Virus record (IMG/VR): IMGVR_UViG_3300027969_000405
Location: 1-24,828 of that record
Length of the DNA: 24,828 nt
Strand: one strand, 5' to 3'
Source: a virus
A program made the position numbers and the translations under genes. The notes beneath the pieces were generated by a model. It was not told where the DNA came from and made no database searches. It saw only the letters and a list, made by a program, of their open reading frames with translations. Position 1 is the stretch's first letter; every line of letters begins with the position of its first letter. Shown here piece after piece: positions 13,522-21,778 of the stretch.

Positions 13522-14577
13522 ATGGCCAAACAAGATCTATATAAAACAGCACAACAAAGTGCAAAACTATTTAAATTAATCCAAGATGAAAATCTATTAG
13601 AAAGCTGGGTTAAGAACAAAATTATCAGTGCCGCTGAAGATATTTCTACGGTATATCAGTACTTGAACTATGAAAAACAGTTCAAAGATTACAGCAAAAT
13701 GATTTCTGAAAGTACTGACCTAAGCGAAAGCAAACGTGCTGTGTTAACCAGCAAACTTGCAGAAGCTAAAGAAAAGGTTAAAGAGCTTAAGAAGAAGGCC
13801 GCCAAAGACAAGTCTGAAAAGATGTCCGAAGATAAAGATGAAATGAAGGTCGGCGATACAAAGAAGACACGCACTGGCGAGTTGACTAAGACATCTACTG
13901 GTGTAGTTCATAAAAATACTAGCTATCATGATGACGGTGATGAAATTGCTTCAAACGCCAAATCAGGTAAGGGTGTTAAGAGCCACGCTAAAGCACAATC
14001 AGCCGCTGAGAAGAAAGAAAAAGCTCCAGCACAAAAGTTCTCTCCAAAGAGTGCTAAGACATGGGGCATGAAAGACAACGAAAAATTTGACAACCGTGAT
14101 AAAGAAGTTGACGAAGGTTCCTACTTAGGTAAGAAATTAACTGCTGAAGCTAAGATGTGTCCAATTTGCAAGAAAGATCCTTGCAAGTGCGGTAAAGGTA
14201 CTGTTAAAAAGAAAACTGTTAAAGAAGCCGATCTAGGTAAACACAACAACGGTAAGACAACTGGTTTCAAAGCAGTTGCTAAAGCCGCTGGCGGTGGCGA
14301 GAAAGGTGAAAAGATTGCAGGCGCACAATTGGCTAAGATGAAAACATCTGGTAAAATTAAAGAAGCTATTGCTCGTGCTAAAGATGTATTAGAAGGCAAA
14401 GGCAAGAAAGGCGACGGTAACTTAGCCAATAACGCAAAGCCTTATGACAAAGTAACACGCGGTGATGTTATCGCTGGACGTCTTGGTAAAGACGAAAAGG
14501 GTGGCAAGAAAGAAGTTGTTAAAGAGTCAGTGGAGTTGGATCGTTTGAAAGTGTTAACACAACGTCTAAACGGGTAA
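13522..14577 (+). CDS. Lysine-rich internal or core-like virion protein with a cysteine knuckle
   Basis: The 351-residue product has a compact helical N-terminal domain (about 1-60, LFKLIQDENLLESWVKNKI...VYQYLNYE) that I associate with T4-like aquatic phage proteins. A very lysine-rich helical region follows (about 75-170), then KMCPICKKDPCKCGKG with Cys213, Cys216, Cys221 and Cys223 arranged as a small zinc knuckle. Further repeated KxxKEA segments lead to the C-terminus. Several (I/L)xxE sites could be prohead protease sites. The composition suggests a DNA-condensing head or core protein. It has its own candidate late promoter. Not found: similarity to the T4 gp22 scaffold that I could defend. 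Confidence 0.65.
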   Translation: MAKQDLYKTAQQSAKLFKLIQDENLLESWVKNKIISAAEDISTVYQYLNYEKQFKDYSKMISESTDLSESKRAVLTSKLAEAKEKVKELKKKAAKDKSEKMSEDKDEMKVGDTKKTRTGELTKTSTGVVHKNTSYHDDGDEIASNAKSGKGVKSHAKAQSAAEKKEKAPAQKFSPKSAKTWGMKDNEKFDNRDKEVDEGSYLGKKLTAEAKMCPICKKDPCKCGKGTVKKKTVKEADLGKHNNGKTTGFKAVAKAAGGGEKGEKIAGAQLAKMKTSGKIKEAIARAKDVLEGKGKKGDGNLANNAKPYDKVTRGDVIAGRLGKDEKGGKKEVVKESVELDRLKVLTQRLNG

Positions 14578-14581
14578 TACC

Positions 14582-15478
14582 ATGGACATGAAGAAAATTT
14601 TACAGGCGATTGATAGCGGTTCTACAAAGCCTGTAGAAAATTCCAGCGACATGAAGAAATTTTTGTCAGTTGTGACAGAAGGTGCTAATCCACATAAAGT
14701 TGCATTGCCAGTACAAATGGCCATGCAACATTATTCAACACCCGCTGTTGCTCAACCAAGAACTATTAAAGAAGTTAAAAAAACAGCAATGTCCAGTATG
14801 TTGTATCAATACTATACAGAAGCTGAACAACAAATAGCCGAACAAGATACAGCTAAGAAAGAAATTATTAGCGAACAGGCACGCCGTATTGCTCAACGTG
14901 TACTCGCAAAAGAAGGCGCACAACAAGCGGCCATTGCCATTGCTAAGAAAGCATCTGGCAAATACAACAAAGACGGTAAGCGTATCAAAGAGTCATTCAA
15001 CGGTGAATACGACGACGAAGCAGGTATGGCGCAAGGTAGTTTACATACTTTGCAAAGAGCCGTAGACGGATTAATGAATACCATCGAAGATAAAGATAAT
15101 TTGCCAGAATGGTGCCAAGAGAAGATATCGCTAGCTGAAGATTATCTAGTTACTGTGTGGGATTATATACAAAGTGAAAAATCACAAGGTAATGATCCAG
15201 AAATTAATGAACACAAAGATGCGTATCAACGTGCTCAAGATGCGGCTGAATACGGCCTACGCGGAGAACATCACAGAGATTTTAAACGTCAAGAAATGGA
15301 ACATGAACTTGGCCATGAAACAAATAACTATGCTGTTAGTATTAATGGCAAATCATGGAAAGTATTTGGTTCACGTCAAGAAGCAAATCGTGTTTCAAAT
15401 GCTATGGAACGTAAATATCCAGATAAGAAAATTGGGGTACACGCAACCGGTGCGGCAGTAAGTGAAGGTGCTAAGTAA
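14582..15478 (+). CDS. Late virion-type protein with a C-terminal INGKxWKVF domain
   Basis: The 298-residue product opens MDMKKILQAIDSGS. A second in-frame ATG at 14588 is an alternative start, and no strong Shine-Dalgarno sequence decides. The middle (about 80-130) is helical and rich in Ala, Gln and Lys. Residues about 150-200 form an acidic helical domain (LQRAVDGLMNTIEDKDNLPEWCQEKISLAEDYL). The C-terminus (about 248-298) has NYAVSINGKSWKVFGSRQEANRVSNAMERK and a HATGAAVSEG ending, a small domain that I recall from T4-like marine phage proteins. The stop overlaps the Dps start by one base (TAATG). A structural or packaged role is inferred from the late block. Confidence 0.65.
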   Translation: MDMKKILQAIDSGSTKPVENSSDMKKFLSVVTEGANPHKVALPVQMAMQHYSTPAVAQPRTIKEVKKTAMSSMLYQYYTEAEQQIAEQDTAKKEIISEQARRIAQRVLAKEGAQQAAIAIAKKASGKYNKDGKRIKESFNGEYDDEAGMAQGSLHTLQRAVDGLMNTIEDKDNLPEWCQEKISLAEDYLVTVWDYIQSEKSQGNDPEINEHKDAYQRAQDAAEYGLRGEHHRDFKRQEMEHELGHETNNYAVSINGKSWKVFGSRQEANRVSNAMERKYPDKKIGVHATGAAVSEGAK

Positions 15479-15924
15479 TGGACGAACTAGTCAAAGCGGT
15501 AAAGATAGCATTTGCCAGTGAAAATGTCTACTATGTTAAGGCATCTTCTTTTCATTGGAACGTTGAAGGATCAAACTTTCCACAATATCATACTTTATTA
15601 GATACTATCTATAACGAAGTATACGGAGCACGTGATGCATTTGCTGAAAATATTCGTAAATTAGGTGCATACGCACTTGGTAGTAATACAGCATTTTTAA
15701 AATACAGTGCAATACAAGAAAGTAACTCAGTACCAGCACCAGAAGCAATGCTTGCCGAACTACTAGCAGACAGTGAAAAAATTGCTAAATTTATGAAAGT
15801 AGTATTCGATCTTGCAGAACAAAACGGCGAACACGGACTAAGTAATTTTATTGCAGATCGTCAAGACGCACATAAAAAACATGCATGGATGCTACGTAGC
15901 ACTTTAAAGAATACAGGAATTTAA
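15478..15924 (+). CDS. dps: Dps-like ferritin-family protein with complete ferroxidase site
   Basis: The 148-residue product is a Dps/ferritin-like four-helix protein. The ligands of the Dps inter-subunit ferroxidase centre all fit: His26 (HWNVEG), His38, Asp42, Asp53 and Glu57, with the spacing of Listeria Dps (H31, H43, D47, D58, E62). The family oxidises Fe(II) with hydrogen peroxide, stores iron in a 12-subunit shell and can protect or bind DNA. There is no lysine-rich N-terminal tail of the E. coli type, so DNA binding would need another mechanism. It sits between two virion-type genes, with a one-base overlap upstream and a one-base gap downstream, so it is a late gene. Confidence 0.9.
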   Translation: MDELVKAVKIAFASENVYYVKASSFHWNVEGSNFPQYHTLLDTIYNEVYGARDAFAENIRKLGAYALGSNTAFLKYSAIQESNSVPAPEAMLAELLADSEKIAKFMKVVFDLAEQNGEHGLSNFIADRQDAHKKHAWMLRSTLKNTGI

Positions 15925-15925
15925 A

Positions 15926-18673
15926 ATGGATTTGAAAGCACTTTTAAATAAATTAGATACTATTGATCAACGTCAAGTGTTGTTGGAAAGTGCCATTGTG
16001 ATTGAGGAAGTGCTAGATTACGATTTACAATTATTAAAAGAATCATATATTGCTTTGATGGAGCGAGTTCGTAGAAAAGAACTAGAAGCCATAGCAACCA
16101 TACAAGATGCTAATGCACGTAGAAGACAGCTTGGACAACTAGCAATGAAACACGACTATCCTGGAATATTTGATCCAGTGAATGGTAAGTGGGTCGATGC
16201 TAAAGGCGAGTATGCATGGTTCGGGCCTTATAAAGCCGAAGTTGAACAAATGGAAAAAGACGGTTTAGTTCCTGACATAGCAAAGACCAGTGCATTTTTT
16301 GGATTGATGGGCAAGGACGAACGTGAAGCGTTCAAAGCAAGTAATGTAAATCGTACTAAGTATGATTTGATTGACGATGCAGATGACATTATTACTCAAG
16401 CATTAAAAAGCAAAGCTGTTCGATATGATGAGTCTGCTCCTAATGGTAAACTTGCTCAAGCATTAACAGAAGGATTTGGTTATATATTTACACCTTTAAA
16501 AGAAAGCATTACAGTTGACCAAGCTAAAAAATTATACGGAATAATCGACATACTTTCCAAGGATGCAAAATATGCCGACGATAAAGAAGTACAAGAGTTA
16601 CTTACCAAATATCAAGAATATAAAAAATATAGAACTGTACTAGTAACAGCTATAAAATCAGCTATTGCTGAATTCAAAGCCGTATTAAATCCATCGGCTA
16701 CTCCACTTAGTGAATCAAAACAGTTTTTAAAAGAACAAGTATATCTTATTGAAACTGAAAATAACGGCATTAGCGCAGTACACATTTATTATGATGCTGA
16801 CGGAAACCCTGTTGAATACATTATTACAGAAGATATCGAAGCGTTTGGTCGCGGACTTGGTGCTGGACTTACATTTGGTTGGAGCGACAATGCTGTTGCC
16901 AAAATAATATCCATGTACAAAGGTACAAAATACGGTGATGAATTATTAAAGCAATTAGAAGCCAGCGAAGCGGCCAAGAAACGTAGTCCTGTTTGGTACT
17001 TCACCGGAAACGCCGCAGGAACCATAGGATCGACTGCTATTATTCCTGGCAGTGGATTGATTGTAGGTACAGCAAAAGTTGTAGGAGGGATCGCGGCACA
17101 AACCGCAAGCGATAAGTATCTGCGTGTTCCACACAATGCAAAATATGCCGGCGATGCAATGACTAAAAAAGATGCAGATGCCGTTAAAAAAGTACAAAAA
17201 TCTGTGGGCGTAAATCCAACTGGCGTACTAACTCCTGATGATGCAAATACTATTCAACAAAAAGGCACAGCTATTTCTAACACATCTGCAGGCGGTAAGT
17301 CGTACGTAGATACCTCTGGCACTACTGTAACATCTGATGCTTCAGCAGAAGGAGGGCCAGAACAACAAGCCGCTATGAAAGAATTCTTTGCTATGGTCGG
17401 TGTTAAAGACATGGCAGAATTAAAAACTAAACTTCCAAAAGATCTTAATCAAGCTGGCGAGTATGTGGCAAAAGTATTGGGTGTTACTGCTCAAGCTCCG
17501 GCCGCTAACGAATCTATAATTTATTCAAGTATGTCAGATACAGAACGTATGACTTACTTGCGTGATAAATTGTCACAATTTGATGAAGGTAAAGATCTTG
17601 GCGGGTTAGGAGTTTTAAGTCGATTTGCGGCTCGATTTGGAATTGGTACTGCCGAAGCCAAGGCATTGTATGCATTGGAAAAAATAGCTGGCAAAGAAGC
17701 AGACGAAATTGTCATAGCCGCGAGAGGTACTCCTGGTTTTGGTAATGTAACGCTTGGGCCAAGAGCCGCAGGTATTGACTCAGGTACATGGAAACTAGTT
17801 CCAGGCACCGACGGAAAGACTTGGATAAACACTACCACTCAAAGAAGAGCAGACGTAACAGATTTAGCAAAACAAGCAGAAGCAGATTGGAAATTATTAG
17901 GTAGCCCACGTCCAGTACCTGCACCAACAACTGCACCAACAACTGCACCAACAACTGCACCAACAACTGCACCAGCACCAGCACCTGGAGCAGGAGCAGT
18001 GACATTTAATGCTGGTAAACAAGTTGCATCTGCTGAAATACAAGGTGTAAAATATGTTAAAGACAAGGCAGGCAATTGGTTTAGAGCAGAAGCTAATGGT
18101 ACGTTTACACAAGTTACAAAAAACAAACTACTAACTAAGTTAGCGGCCGCGGAAGTTAAAACTCCTATAATGGCAAGAATGGCGGCTAAATTTCCTAAAA
18201 CAGTAGTCGCATTGGGTGCAATTGGAGCAGTTGCTAAATTTGGTTGGAATTACAAGTGGTGGTTAGTTATGGCTGGACTTGTAGCCGGTGCTTACTTTGT
18301 AAATCAAGATAACAACCCCAATCCTAACAGCAACGGTAGCGACTCTAACCAAAAAGTAGATGCAGAAGAAGTAGCTAGACGAGAAAAAGAAGAAGCTGAA
18401 AGAAAAGCCAAAGCGGACGCTGATGCAAAAGCAAAGACTGAACAAACAAGTAAAATACAAGCCAACGGTGCTAAACTACAAAAATTAATTACAGAATTGG
18501 TTGCTATGTATCCAGTCGATGATATCACTAATGAATTAAAGACTCAAGTAGACGAATTATTCAAACAGGCCAACTATGTGCCAAACAGCATGGGTTCAGG
18601 TGATGCGCCAAAAGCCGCTACCAACAGCAACAACAAAGGCAACGCAGACAATTGGTTAAACGCTAGGTATTAA
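15926..18673 (+). CDS. Large membrane-interacting virion-type protein
   Basis: The 915-residue product starts one base after dps. The N-terminal 300 residues are mostly helical with several (L/I)xES sites. Residues about 305-395 are Gly-rich and hydrophobic (GRGLGAGLTFGWSD; GNAAGTIGSTAIIPGSGLIV). Residues about 415-448 resemble a peptidoglycan-binding-1-type repeat (AVKKVQKSVGVNPTGVLTPDDA), a weak match. APTT repeats (667-683) form a linker. A second hydrophobic span (about 760-793) is followed by an Asn-rich and charged helical tail. Two membrane-capable regions in a late protein suggest an internal protein that contacts the host membrane during DNA delivery, but this is inferred. It is followed by a hairpin terminator. 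Confidence 0.7.
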   Translation: MDLKALLNKLDTIDQRQVLLESAIVIEEVLDYDLQLLKESYIALMERVRRKELEAIATIQDANARRRQLGQLAMKHDYPGIFDPVNGKWVDAKGEYAWFGPYKAEVEQMEKDGLVPDIAKTSAFFGLMGKDEREAFKASNVNRTKYDLIDDADDIITQALKSKAVRYDESAPNGKLAQALTEGFGYIFTPLKESITVDQAKKLYGIIDILSKDAKYADDKEVQELLTKYQEYKKYRTVLVTAIKSAIAEFKAVLNPSATPLSESKQFLKEQVYLIETENNGISAVHIYYDADGNPVEYIITEDIEAFGRGLGAGLTFGWSDNAVAKIISMYKGTKYGDELLKQLEASEAAKKRSPVWYFTGNAAGTIGSTAIIPGSGLIVGTAKVVGGIAAQTASDKYLRVPHNAKYAGDAMTKKDADAVKKVQKSVGVNPTGVLTPDDANTIQQKGTAISNTSAGGKSYVDTSGTTVTSDASAEGGPEQQAAMKEFFAMVGVKDMAELKTKLPKDLNQAGEYVAKVLGVTAQAPAANESIIYSSMSDTERMTYLRDKLSQFDEGKDLGGLGVLSRFAARFGIGTAEAKALYALEKIAGKEADEIVIAARGTPGFGNVTLGPRAAGIDSGTWKLVPGTDGKTWINTTTQRRADVTDLAKQAEADWKLLGSPRPVPAPTTAPTTAPTTAPTTAPAPAPGAGAVTFNAGKQVASAEIQGVKYVKDKAGNWFRAEANGTFTQVTKNKLLTKLAAAEVKTPIMARMAAKFPKTVVALGAIGAVAKFGWNYKWWLVMAGLVAGAYFVNQDNNPNPNSNGSDSNQKVDAEEVARREKEEAERKAKADADAKAKTEQTSKIQANGAKLQKLITELVAMYPVDDITNELKTQVDELFKQANYVPNSMGSGDAPKAATNSNNKGNADNWLNARY
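17921..17968 (+). repeat. Four perfect copies of a 12-bp tandem repeat GCACCAACAACT
   Basis: The unit encodes Ala-Pro-Thr-Thr and is followed by an imperfect Ala-Pro run. Copies are identical at DNA level, so the tract is probably prone to slippage. In-frame changes would only lengthen or shorten the linker. Confidence 0.95.
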
Positions 18674-18679
18674 TTAAAT

Positions 18680-18705
18680 AAATGGCAGATTAATTTCTGC
18701 CATTT
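18680..18705 (+). terminator. Hairpin terminator after the late block
   Basis: AAATGGCAGA (18680-18689) and TCTGCCATTT (18696-18705) form a perfect 10-bp stem with loop TTAATT, 7 bases after the stop of the 915-residue gene. The U tract is short (TTT then CC), so efficiency may be modest. The stem is symmetrical, with A residues on its left side, and it could act on either strand. Confidence 0.65.
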
Positions 18706-18718
18706 CCACCTCTAAAGG

Positions 18719-18747
18719 TTGCATTACATAGATAATTAGTATATAAT
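18719..18747 (+). promoter_or_regulatory. Sigma70 promoter for the dsbA-like and replication genes
   Basis: TTGCAT (18719-18724), a 17-base spacer and a perfect TATAAT (18742-18747) precede the ATG at 18772, which has AAGGAGA (18760-18766) as ribosome-binding site. The leader would be very short. It follows a terminator, so it probably starts a new, earlier transcription unit. Confidence 0.75.
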
Positions 18748-18771
18748 TAGGCTATAGTTAAGGAGACTTAC

Positions 18772-19029
18772 ATGTCAGGACGTTCATACGGTGCAGAAGA
18801 AAAGGCAAAACTAGAAAGATTGATTAGTGAAGGTTCTACAGTACTTCGCGAAATTGAAGATTTATCAGAAGGCTTGAAAGAAACAGTTAAGGCAGTGGCA
18901 GAAGAACTCAATGTGAAACCCAGCGTTATTAATCGTGCTATCAAGATTGCACACAAAGGTGATTGGACTGCGCATAATGAAGATTGGGCAGAAATTGAAG
19001 CTATTTTAGATATCACAAAACGTATCTAA
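18772..19029 (+). CDS. dsbA: DsbA-like dsDNA-binding protein
   Basis: The 85-residue product is helical and charged: about 1-45 is helical and acidic/basic (EEKAKLERLISEGSTVLREIEDL), followed by a VKAVAEELNVKPSVINRAIKIAHKGD segment that suits a helix-turn-helix-like DNA-binding unit. Length and pattern match T4 DsbA (89 residues), where a similar DELGVDGKMFNRLLALYHKDN segment occurs (recalled, not searched). T4 DsbA binds double-stranded DNA and can stimulate late transcription. It has its own sigma70 promoter and strong Shine-Dalgarno sequence. The assignment is moderate because the protein is small. Confidence 0.7.
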   Translation: MSGRSYGAEEKAKLERLISEGSTVLREIEDLSEGLKETVKAVAEELNVKPSVINRAIKIAHKGDWTAHNEDWAEIEAILDITKRI

Positions 19030-19035
19030 TAAATA
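19028..19035 (+). promoter_or_regulatory. Weak candidate late-type octamer AATAAATA before the polymerase gene
   Basis: AATAAATA overlaps the stop of the dsbA-like gene and lies 73 bases before the polymerase ATG. It fits the NMTAAATA pattern of other sites here, but is AT-rich and may be chance. Transcription from 18719 could also serve the polymerase gene. Confidence 0.3.
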
Positions 19036-19050
19036 TTATATGAAAGGTTG

Positions 19051-19095
19051 GCGGGCCATAAACCGCATCGAGGTATTTGCAAGCCGTAAATTGCA
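19051..19095 (+). promoter_or_regulatory. Tandem hairpins with matching 8-nt loops, putative gp43 translational operator
   Basis: Hairpin 1 is GCGG (19051-19054), loop GCCATAAA (19055-19062), CCGC (19063-19066). Hairpin 2 is TGCAA (19078-19082), loop GCCGTAAA (19083-19090), TTGCA (19091-19095). Stems differ entirely, but both loops are 8 nt and differ at one base. Hairpin 2 ends three bases before the GGAG (19099-19102) of the polymerase gene. T4 gp43 represses its own translation through a hairpin with a 5-bp stem and an 8-nt loop just before its start, the same geometry as hairpin 2. Confidence 0.65.
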
Positions 19096-19107
19096 TATGG
19101 AGAACTA

Positions 19108-21777
19108 ATGAGCTATGTAGACGCATGGTTTGACCGTAGTAACGATGTTATTAAAGTGGTCGAACGCAACAAGAAAGGTGAAAGGGAATTCAGAGACATT
19201 CCTGTACGCCACACATTTTACTATAAAGACGCCCGCGGAAAGTATCTTTCAATTTACGGTGACGCTCTAAGCAAAGTTGTAGTCAAAAGTACCAAAGAAC
19301 TACGCAAAGAACAAGCAATCAATTCAGGTAAACAATTATTTGAATCAGATATCAATCCAATCTTTGTAACACTTAGCGAAAATTATCTCAATGCAGACGC
19401 TCCTAAACTAAATGTAGCGTTCTTTGACATTGAGGTGGACTTTGATCCAGAACGAGGCTATAGCACACCAGATGATGCGTTTATGCCTATTACTGCTATC
19501 GCTGTTCACCTACAGTGGATGGAAACTATGGTGTGTTTGGCAGTTCCGCCTAAAACGCTGACCATGGAACAAGCTACAGCCATGGTGGAAGAGTTTCCAA
19601 ATACCATGCTGTTTAAAACAGAAGCGGAGATGCTGGATGTATTTCTAGACTTGATTAAAGATGCAGATATTTTAACTGGTTGGAATTCGGAAGGTTATGA
19701 TATTCCCTATACTGTCAATCGTGTTACTAAGTCACTAAGCAAAGATGATACCCGTCGTTTTTGTTTGTTTGATCAATATCCTAAACGCAGAGAATATGAA
19801 AAGTTTGGTCGAGATTCAGTTACCTATGACCTGGTAGGTCGTGTACACTTGGATAGTCTTGAACTGTATCGCAAATACACATATGAAGAACGTCACAGCT
19901 ACAGATTAGATGCTATTGCGGAATATGAACTGGGTGAACGTAAAACACAATACGAAGGCACACTGGATCAACTTTATAATCATGATTTTAAAAAATTCAT
20001 TGAATACAACAGGCAAGACTGTGCGCTTCTTGATCGCCTAGACAAGAAGCTTAAATTCCTAGACCTTGCCAATACATTGGCGCATGAAAACACAGTACTG
20101 CTACAAACCACAATGGGTGCTGTGGCTGTGACTGAACAGGCCATCATTAACGAAGCCCACAGACGTAACATGCAAGTACCCAATCGTACCAAGATGGACG
20201 ACCGTGAAGAAAACACAGCGGCCGCAGGTGCGTATGTTGCTTATCCTAAAGAAGGCATTCATGACTGGATTGGTTCCTTAGACATTAACAGTCTTTATCC
20301 CAGTGCCATTCGTGCGCTTAACATGGGGCCGGAAACTATTATTGGCCAACTACGTCAGACTATGACTCAAGAGTACATCGATAACAAGATGGCTAAAGGT
20401 TCTAGTTTTGCGGCATCGTGGGAAGGTATCTTTGGTTCATTGGAATATACTGCTGTGATGAATCAAGAGATTGGCACAGATATTACTATCGATTGGGAAA
20501 ACGGACAAACTGATGTCATCAGTGCGGCAGAAGTGTATAAGTTAATATTTGACAGTCATCAACCCTGGGTACTAAGTGCTAACGGCACTATCTTTACTTA
20601 CGAGAAGGAAGGTATCATTCCTGGATTGCTAAAGCGTTGGTATGCTGAACGTAAAGAGATGCAGGCCAAACTTAAAGACTGTATTAAGACAGGTAACAAG
20701 ATTGAAGAAGAATACTGGGATAAACGTCAGCTAGTTAAGAAGATTAACCTAAATAGTTTGTATGGTGCTATTCTTAATCCCGGCTGTAGATTCTTTGACA
20801 AGCGTATTGGACAGTCAACTACACTGACAGGTCGTCAGATTGTTAAACACATGGCGGCCAAAGTGAATGAGATTGTTGCTGGAGATTATGACTATCGCGG
20901 CAAGGCCATTATCTATGGCGATACTGACTCGTGTTACTTCTCAGCGTATAAGACGCTACAAAAAGATATTGATGCTGGCAACATCGAATGGACCAAAGAA
21001 AATGTAATTGCATTATATGATAATATCGGCGAAGAAGTTAATACAACTTTTCCGCAGTTTATGTTGGATACATTTCACGTGCCAAAAACACGCGGTGAAG
21101 TTATCAAAGCGGGTCGTGAGATTGTGGGTAGTAAGAGTTTGTTTATTACCAAAAAGCGTTATGCCGTGCTGTACTATGACAAGGAAGGCAAACGGGCAGA
21201 CGTAGATGGCAAACCTGGTAAGATCAAGGCCATGGGCTTGGATCTGAAGCGTAGTGATACGCCGGAATTTATTCAGAACTTTTTGAGCGATGTACTTGAA
21301 AAGGTCTTAACAGGAGCCACCGAAACAGATGTATTAGCACATATCAGTGAATTTAGATTGAGATTTAAAAGTAGGCCGGGTTGGGAGAAAGGCAGTCCAA
21401 AACGTGCCAACAAAGTTACTGAATATCAAGCTAAAGAAGAAAAAGCAGGTAAGGCTAATATGCCTGGACATGTTCGTGCAAGTATTAACTGGAATACATT
21501 AAAACGTATGTTTGGTGACAAGTACAGTATGAATATCACAGACGGGCAAAAAGTTATTGTTTGTAAACTAAAACAAAATCCTATGGGATTTACATCAGTC
21601 GCATATCCTGTAGACGAATTACGTTTGCCACAATGGTTTAAAGACATGCCGTTTGATCATGAAGAAATGGAACAGACTATTATTGATAACAAATTAGATA
21701 ACTTAATTGGCGTATTGAAATGGGACGTTCGTAGCACAGAAGAAAAGAATACTTTTAATTCACTATTCGAGTTTTAA
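19108..21777 (+). CDS. 43: Family-B replicative DNA polymerase (T4 gp43-like)
   Basis: The 889-residue product (T4 gp43 is 898) carries exonuclease and polymerase motifs in order: Exo I FFDIEVD (D107, E109), Exo II NSEGYDIP (D198), Exo III YNRQDC (D304), motif A DINSLYPS (392-399), motif B KKINLNSLYG (544-553), motif C YGDTDS (603-608) and a KKRYAVL segment after it. All catalytic aspartates of both active sites are present, so it should synthesise and proofread phage DNA. The C-terminus, NTFNSLFEF, resembles the clamp-binding peptide at the end of RB69/T4 gp43. The clamp is encoded downstream at 22596. GGAG lies six bases before the ATG. Confidence 0.98.
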   Translation: MSYVDAWFDRSNDVIKVVERNKKGEREFRDIPVRHTFYYKDARGKYLSIYGDALSKVVVKSTKELRKEQAINSGKQLFESDINPIFVTLSENYLNADAPKLNVAFFDIEVDFDPERGYSTPDDAFMPITAIAVHLQWMETMVCLAVPPKTLTMEQATAMVEEFPNTMLFKTEAEMLDVFLDLIKDADILTGWNSEGYDIPYTVNRVTKSLSKDDTRRFCLFDQYPKRREYEKFGRDSVTYDLVGRVHLDSLELYRKYTYEERHSYRLDAIAEYELGERKTQYEGTLDQLYNHDFKKFIEYNRQDCALLDRLDKKLKFLDLANTLAHENTVLLQTTMGAVAVTEQAIINEAHRRNMQVPNRTKMDDREENTAAAGAYVAYPKEGIHDWIGSLDINSLYPSAIRALNMGPETIIGQLRQTMTQEYIDNKMAKGSSFAASWEGIFGSLEYTAVMNQEIGTDITIDWENGQTDVISAAEVYKLIFDSHQPWVLSANGTIFTYEKEGIIPGLLKRWYAERKEMQAKLKDCIKTGNKIEEEYWDKRQLVKKINLNSLYGAILNPGCRFFDKRIGQSTTLTGRQIVKHMAAKVNEIVAGDYDYRGKAIIYGDTDSCYFSAYKTLQKDIDAGNIEWTKENVIALYDNIGEEVNTTFPQFMLDTFHVPKTRGEVIKAGREIVGSKSLFITKKRYAVLYYDKEGKRADVDGKPGKIKAMGLDLKRSDTPEFIQNFLSDVLEKVLTGATETDVLAHISEFRLRFKSRPGWEKGSPKRANKVTEYQAKEEKAGKANMPGHVRASINWNTLKRMFGDKYSMNITDGQKVIVCKLKQNPMGFTSVAYPVDELRLPQWFKDMPFDHEEMEQTIIDNKLDNLIGVLKWDVRSTEEKNTFNSLFEF

Positions 21778-21778
21778 T

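Noticed and set aside
17921-17968. Possible CRISPR-like repeat array
   Set aside because: The units are 12 bp, contiguous and without spacers, and lie inside a coding region.
17839-18126. Antisense frames coding Val/Gly- or Cys/Trp-rich repeats
   Set aside because: They are mirror images of the APTT tandem repeat in the 915-residue gene and have no start signals.
18680-18705. The hairpin after the large virion gene as an operator for the 18719 promoter
   Set aside because: It ends 13 bases before the -35 box, directly follows a stop codon and has a short T tract, so a terminator is the simpler reading.
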